Below are positions 5,876-8,297 of a DNA stretch of 8,297 nt, piece by piece. Made by a program: the position numbers and the translations under genes. The notes under the pieces were generated by a model. It was not told where the DNA came from. It worked only from the letters and a program-made list of their open reading frames with translations, and did no database searches. Within the stretch, counting starts at the first letter, position 1. Each line of letters begins with the position of its first letter. The stretch is from a bacterium (GTDB taxonomy: Bacteria; Cyanobacteriota; Vampirovibrionia; Gastranaerophilales; Gastranaerophilaceae): assembly GCA_017477685.1 (NCBI GenBank), contig JAFUUT010000185.1, forward strand, positions 1-8,297, given 5' to 3'.

Positions 5876-6532
5876 TTATTTGGCAAGCGGTGCAATAATC
5901 AAACCTAATATGAACAGTAATAACTGTAATACCGACAATAAAGCGATTGCTGTAGGTATAAGAGAGAATATTATCCCAATAACTGCATACGCCATGTTTG
6001 TGGATTTAAGATTTTTTGTTGCTTTCTCTATATCTTGAGGAACAACATTGGTTTTTGTATATTCTTCGGTATTTTCATTAGAAATTGCTTCTGCACGTTC
6101 TCCGTATTTTTTGCATAACAGAGTTCTAACTTCCAAATCCAGTTCGCGGGTCGCCTTTAGAGAGAATGATAGAGGCAGAACTTCTATATTCCCGTCTTTT
6201 TTGGTAATTGCAAACAGGTCTTCTTCAATCTGTTCTACTTTTTCTACTTCATGGTCATCTATTTTAAATAACAATACATCTTGTTTTTTAGTTTTTTCTT
6301 TCAACATCAATGTACCGATTGTAGTTATAAGTGTTCTGTCATTTGATTTTAGGGCTGATATACCTCTGTATATTGCAAAAGCAAACATACATACATATAT
6401 TATGTTTGCTAAAATCTCAGGTATATAATTGCTTATATAAGCCATTGCAATCCCGCCTATAATCATAATTTGTGAGAAAAATAAACTGAACGCCACAAAT
6501 GCGTTTTGTTTCAATGATATTTTCTTTTCCAT
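5876..6532 (-). CDS. Unrecognised membrane protein with central soluble domain
   Basis: 218 residues from the ATG at 6532. A TTG at 6544 would add four residues, but it overlaps the strong GGAGG (6538-6542), which is correctly placed 5 nt before the ATG, so the ATG is preferred. Two hydrophobic helices near the N-terminus (about 11-32 and 38-56) and a long hydrophobic C-terminal stretch (about 180-215, one or two helices) frame a charged soluble part (60-178) with strand-like pieces (DVLLFKIDDHEVEKVEQIEEDLFAI, NIEVLPLSF). No family is recognised. The soluble part recalls membrane-attached beta domains in general, but nothing specific can be claimed. It is divergent from the DUF3137-like gene (121-bp gap) and convergent with the gene ending at 5805. 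A signalling, sensing or envelope role is possible, unproven. Confidence 0.75.
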   Translation of the reverse strand: MEKKISLKQNAFVAFSLFFSQIMIIGGIAMAYISNYIPEILANIIYVCMFAFAIYRGISALKSNDRTLITTIGTLMLKEKTKKQDVLLFKIDDHEVEKVEQIEEDLFAITKKDGNIEVLPLSFSLKATRELDLEVRTLLCKKYGERAEAISNENTEEYTKTNVVPQDIEKATKNLKSTNMAYAVIGIIFSLIPTAIALLSVLQLLLFILGLIIAPLAK

Positions 6533-6537
6533 TTCAA

Positions 6538-6542
6538 CCTCC
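6538..6542 (-). promoter_or_regulatory. Ribosome binding site fixing the start of the 5876-6532 gene
   Basis: GGAGG on the - strand, five bases before the ATG at 6532. It overlaps an in-frame TTG at 6544 that would otherwise give a slightly longer protein, and therefore argues against that TTG. Confidence 0.8.
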
Positions 6543-6560
6543 AAATTCTACAACTTTAAC

Positions 6561-6569
6561 ATTTTATCA
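6561..6569 (-). promoter_or_regulatory. Possible extended -10 for the 5876-6532 gene
   Basis: On the - strand TGATAAAAT, that is TAAAAT (5 of 6) with the extended TG. No convincing -35 lies 16-18 nt upstream. It would give a leader of about 22 nt including GGAGG. Confidence 0.35.
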
Positions 6570-6653
6570 AAATTTGTATGCAAAATACTATCATTCAAAT
6601 AGTTTATTTACCTTCAACAGAAAAAATGATAATTTGATAAAAAGGAGAAAAAT

Positions 6654-7496
6654 ATGCAAGAGTATTCAAAAGAACTTATGGAGTTTATAAAAAATTATAA
6701 AGTTAAGTACCGTCAGTATTGCGCACCTACATTACGCAGGTACGAAACAAAAAGGATAATAATGCTGGTATCATCCATTTTGGTCGGAATTGCTCTTATT
6801 CTTGCAGGGTGTTTTGTTTTGTATGCAAGTTATCCTGATATCGGAAAAGGTGATGCAAAAGTCGCAGGTTTTCTTATAATTGCAGGATTCTGCTCCTATT
6901 GTATTTTCAAAAAGTTATTTGAAGACGGTATAAAAGACGAGATTATGGGGGAAATGATTGATTGCTTCGGTGATTTTCATTGGAGTCAGTTTTATCAGGG
7001 TGATCCGTACGCGTTTGTAAAAGCAGGACTGTTCCCGAATTTTTCCTCAAAAACGTATGACGATGTTTTTAAATGCAAATACAAAGATGTAAATGTGGAT
7101 ATTGTAGAAGGTGAATATACTCAAGATGGCGGAAATCGTGATGTTACCGTATTCGATGGTGTTGTTATAAAACTTGATATGAACAAAGATTTTAACGGTC
7201 ATACGGTTTTGTGTACCAAAACCAAATTTGCAAAATCACCGCTCAAGGCTTTAGAGCAAACTCAATTAGAGGATGTGGAATTCAACAAAATGTATAATGT
7301 TTATACTGATGACAAGGTTGAAGCCCGTTATATTTTGACAACTGTATTTATGGAGAAATTGAAAAATATAAAAGTCGCATTCAAGTGTAAATATTTACGT
7401 TGTGCTTTTTATAAAAAGAATTTATATATTGCTCTTTCAACAAATCAAGATCTGTTTTCTGTCGGAAGCCTTATAAAACCTGTTGCAGATGAATAA
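6654..7496 (+). CDS. DUF3137-like membrane protein
   Basis: 280 residues. A short charged N-terminus is followed by two membrane helices (about 35-59 and 69-86) and a large C-terminal cytoplasmic-type domain. The pattern agrees with DUF3137: FYQGDPYAFVKAGLFPNF near 113-130, then DVFKCKYKDVNVDIVEGEY, VFDGVVIKLDMNKDFNGHTVL (166-186), and the hallmark LEDVEFNKMYNVYTDDKVEARYILTTVFMEKL (205-236), ending with a strand pair (LRCAFYKKNLYIALSTNQDLF). DUF3137 proteins are often encoded with LemA, but no lemA is seen in the window. The function is unknown in the family. The start is well supported: ATG at 6654 with AAAGGAG six bases upstream. It is transcribed divergently from the membrane protein at 5876-6532; the promoter is not obvious (GATAAT at 6628-6633 without a good -35). 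No terminator was found behind it. Confidence 0.8.
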   Translation: MQEYSKELMEFIKNYKVKYRQYCAPTLRRYETKRIIMLVSSILVGIALILAGCFVLYASYPDIGKGDAKVAGFLIIAGFCSYCIFKKLFEDGIKDEIMGEMIDCFGDFHWSQFYQGDPYAFVKAGLFPNFSSKTYDDVFKCKYKDVNVDIVEGEYTQDGGNRDVTVFDGVVIKLDMNKDFNGHTVLCTKTKFAKSPLKALEQTQLEDVEFNKMYNVYTDDKVEARYILTTVFMEKLKNIKVAFKCKYLRCAFYKKNLYIALSTNQDLFSVGSLIKPVADE

Positions 7497-7661
7497 CAGT
7501 TCAATGAATTGTGTGAACAATTTGTTTCTATACTTGCGCTTGTGGATATATTGAAACTGGATACAAAAGTTATTTTATAATAATTGTAAAAATTAATTAT
7601 TGATATTACAAAATGTAAAACTTTTGTCGTTATATAGCAAATAATATTTTTACGTCTTTTA

Positions 7662-7681
7662 GTATATATGCAGATATATAC
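7662..7681. repeat. Short inverted repeat upstream of the 7728 gene
   Basis: GTATATAT-GCAG-ATATATAC, a perfect 8-bp inverted repeat, 46 bp before the ATG at 7728. It lies in the 231-bp AT-rich spacer 7497-7727, where I see no gene and no strong promoter. It could be an operator, but in such AT-rich DNA chance is a real alternative. Confidence 0.35.
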
Positions 7682-7727
7682 CAAAAGAAAATGAAAAGTC
7701 GTACGAATTTATTATATAGGAGGCAAT

Positions 7728-8051
7728 ATGCGAATTAATCCGATTTCATTTACACCATTTAACGGAACATTAGATATTTATGTTAAAGACTCTAAAACCT
7801 CTTCAGGTAAACCATATACCTACAGTGTCAGACCATTGGATACAAATGATATTTTAGAAATAAGCAAATCTGAAATAATGACATCGGACGGTCATCGCTA
7901 TGTAGGGTTGTCAAATCCTGAACTAAAGTCTACCCCTCAACGCATGGGTTTATTCGATGCTTTTGTTGCTGCAAATGAATATGATTTCAGTTCTGCATCA
8001 TATAACGGCGACGTATTTGAAGATGTTTCTATTCCGAAGTTTGAAAACTAA
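7728..8051 (+). CDS. Unrecognised small protein with N-terminal INPIS...FNG signature (short paralog)
   Basis: 107 residues; no named family is recognised. The ATG at 7728 is preceded by a perfect AGGAGG (7718-7723) with a rather short 4-nt spacer. MRINPIS-FTP-FNG matches the 5308 gene, as does the next block (YSVRPLDTNDILEISKSEIMTSDG, about 32-55). The last third (GLFDAFVAANEYDFSSASYNGDVFEDVSIPKFEN) is more diverged and stops where the longer relative continues for about 70 residues. No remnant of that C-terminal part is visible in any frame downstream, so this looks like a naturally shorter member rather than a fresh truncation. There is no signal peptide or membrane helix. The stop codon lies inside the left arm of a perfect inverted repeat. 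Confidence 0.7.
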   Translation: MRINPISFTPFNGTLDIYVKDSKTSSGKPYTYSVRPLDTNDILEISKSEIMTSDGHRYVGLSNPELKSTPQRMGLFDAFVAANEYDFSSASYNGDVFEDVSIPKFEN

Positions 8052-8076
8052 ATATATGTAGAATACATATATTTAG
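8048..8076. terminator. Perfect 13-bp inverted repeat between convergent genes, probable terminator
   Basis: CTAAATATATGTA pairs perfectly with TACATATATTTAG around a 3-nt GAA loop. The left arm contains the stop codon of the 7728 gene. On the - strand the hairpin is followed by TTTTC, so it fits best as terminator of the gene entering from the right (stop at 8095). The + side lacks a T tract. The stem is AT-rich and therefore weaker than that at 5822-5857. Confidence 0.55.
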
Positions 8077-8094
8077 ATCAAATCATATTAATAA

Positions 8095-8297
8095 TTATCT
8101 CCGGTTAGAAGTATAATATGTATTGGCATATGTGCCCCTGTGGTTGATGGCATTACGTAAAGATGTGATATGCTGTTCTTTTGTTGTCCCTCCTGATACA
8201 GTTCCCATTGCAAGAACCATATGATGAGGGGTCAACTTGTCAAAATAATCTTCATTCCAATTCCCAAGTACGATTTGTGCAAAATCAGGATCAAGAC
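8095..8297 (-). CDS. Unrecognised protein, C-terminal 66 residues (5' part beyond the window)
   Basis: An uninterrupted - strand frame enters from the right edge and stops at TAA 8095-8097; the other two - strand frames contain stops early. The visible end reads LDPDFAQIVLGNWNEDYFDK, then LTPHHMVLAMGTVSGGTTKE and a basic, Asn- and Tyr-rich tail ending YYTSNRR. It has balanced, protein-like composition and codon use like its neighbours, and is convergent with the 7728 gene with a hairpin between them. I do not recognise a family from this fragment; a soluble protein is likely as no hydrophobic helix is seen. Confidence 0.65.
   Translation of the reverse strand, partial: LDPDFAQIVLGNWNEDYFDKLTPHHMVLAMGTVSGGTTKEQHITSLRNAINHRGTYANTYYTSNRR

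Noticed and set aside
6533..6544. TTG at 6544 as start of the - strand membrane protein
   Set aside because: It overlaps a well-placed GGAGG serving the ATG at 6532.
7500..7520. GTTCA...TGAAC hairpin as terminator of the DUF3137-like gene
   Set aside because: Five pairs with a ten-base loop and no T tract; too weak.
7606..7618. TTACA-AAA-TGTAA dyad as a regulator site
   Set aside because: Only five pairs in very AT-rich DNA, far from the next start and with no second copy in the window.
7445..7684. 79-codon - strand open frame across the end of the DUF3137-like gene and the spacer
   Set aside because: It overlaps real coding sequence, its translation is biased toward Ile, Tyr, Asn and Ser as expected from AT-rich noncoding DNA, and no good ribosome binding site was seen.
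1..8297. CRISPR array, tRNA or rRNA genes, transposase genes
   Set aside because: No regularly spaced repeats, no tRNA-like or rRNA-like stretches and no transposase motifs were seen on either strand by reading; a covariance-model scan was not possible.

Overview
The window is AT-rich (about one third G+C by eye) bacterial chromosome with tightly packed genes and short spacers. It holds eleven protein genes, two of them cut by the window edges. Nothing resembling rRNA, tRNA, an insertion sequence with a transposase, a phage or a CRISPR array was seen. Several features fit an uncultured gut bacterium of the non-photosynthetic cyanobacterial sister group (Gastranaerophilales/Melainabacteria): a GerMN protein, a DUF2993/LmeA-like protein and a DUF3137 protein together, low G+C, and small proteins with an N-terminal 'xINPIS...FNG' signature. 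This placement is inference; no marker gene here settles it.

Left part (1-2145, + strand): the 3' part of a gene for a membrane-anchored LysM protein with Gly- and Pro/Glu-rich repeats, closed by a hairpin, then a complete EamA/DMT-type transporter.

Centre (2147-5129, - strand): a compact five-gene operon read right to left: rbfA, truB, a DUF2993/LmeA-like exported protein, a membrane-anchored GerMN protein and an orphan HicB-like protein. Junctions are 0, -4, 11 and 6 nt. An extended -10 promoter lies in front of rbfA. Ribosome maturation (RbfA) and tRNA U55 modification (TruB) are thus co-transcribed with two envelope proteins. truB starts at a TTG directly behind, and in frame with, the rbfA stop. 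Its C-terminal region carries a GC-rich palindromic repeat of a type dispersed in many bacterial genomes, read through in frame.

Right part (5130-8297): a small unrecognised gene (5308-5805, +); a bidirectional terminator; a divergent pair of membrane-protein genes (5876-6532, - and 6654-7496, +, the latter DUF3137-like); a second, shorter relative of the first small gene (7728-8051, +); and the C-terminal end of an unrecognised - strand gene entering from the right edge. A perfect 13-bp inverted repeat sits between the last two.

The most interesting signals are the in-frame palindromic element inside truB and the shared N-terminal signature on two otherwise diverged small proteins without classical signal peptides. 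No complete new defence or mobile system is visible.
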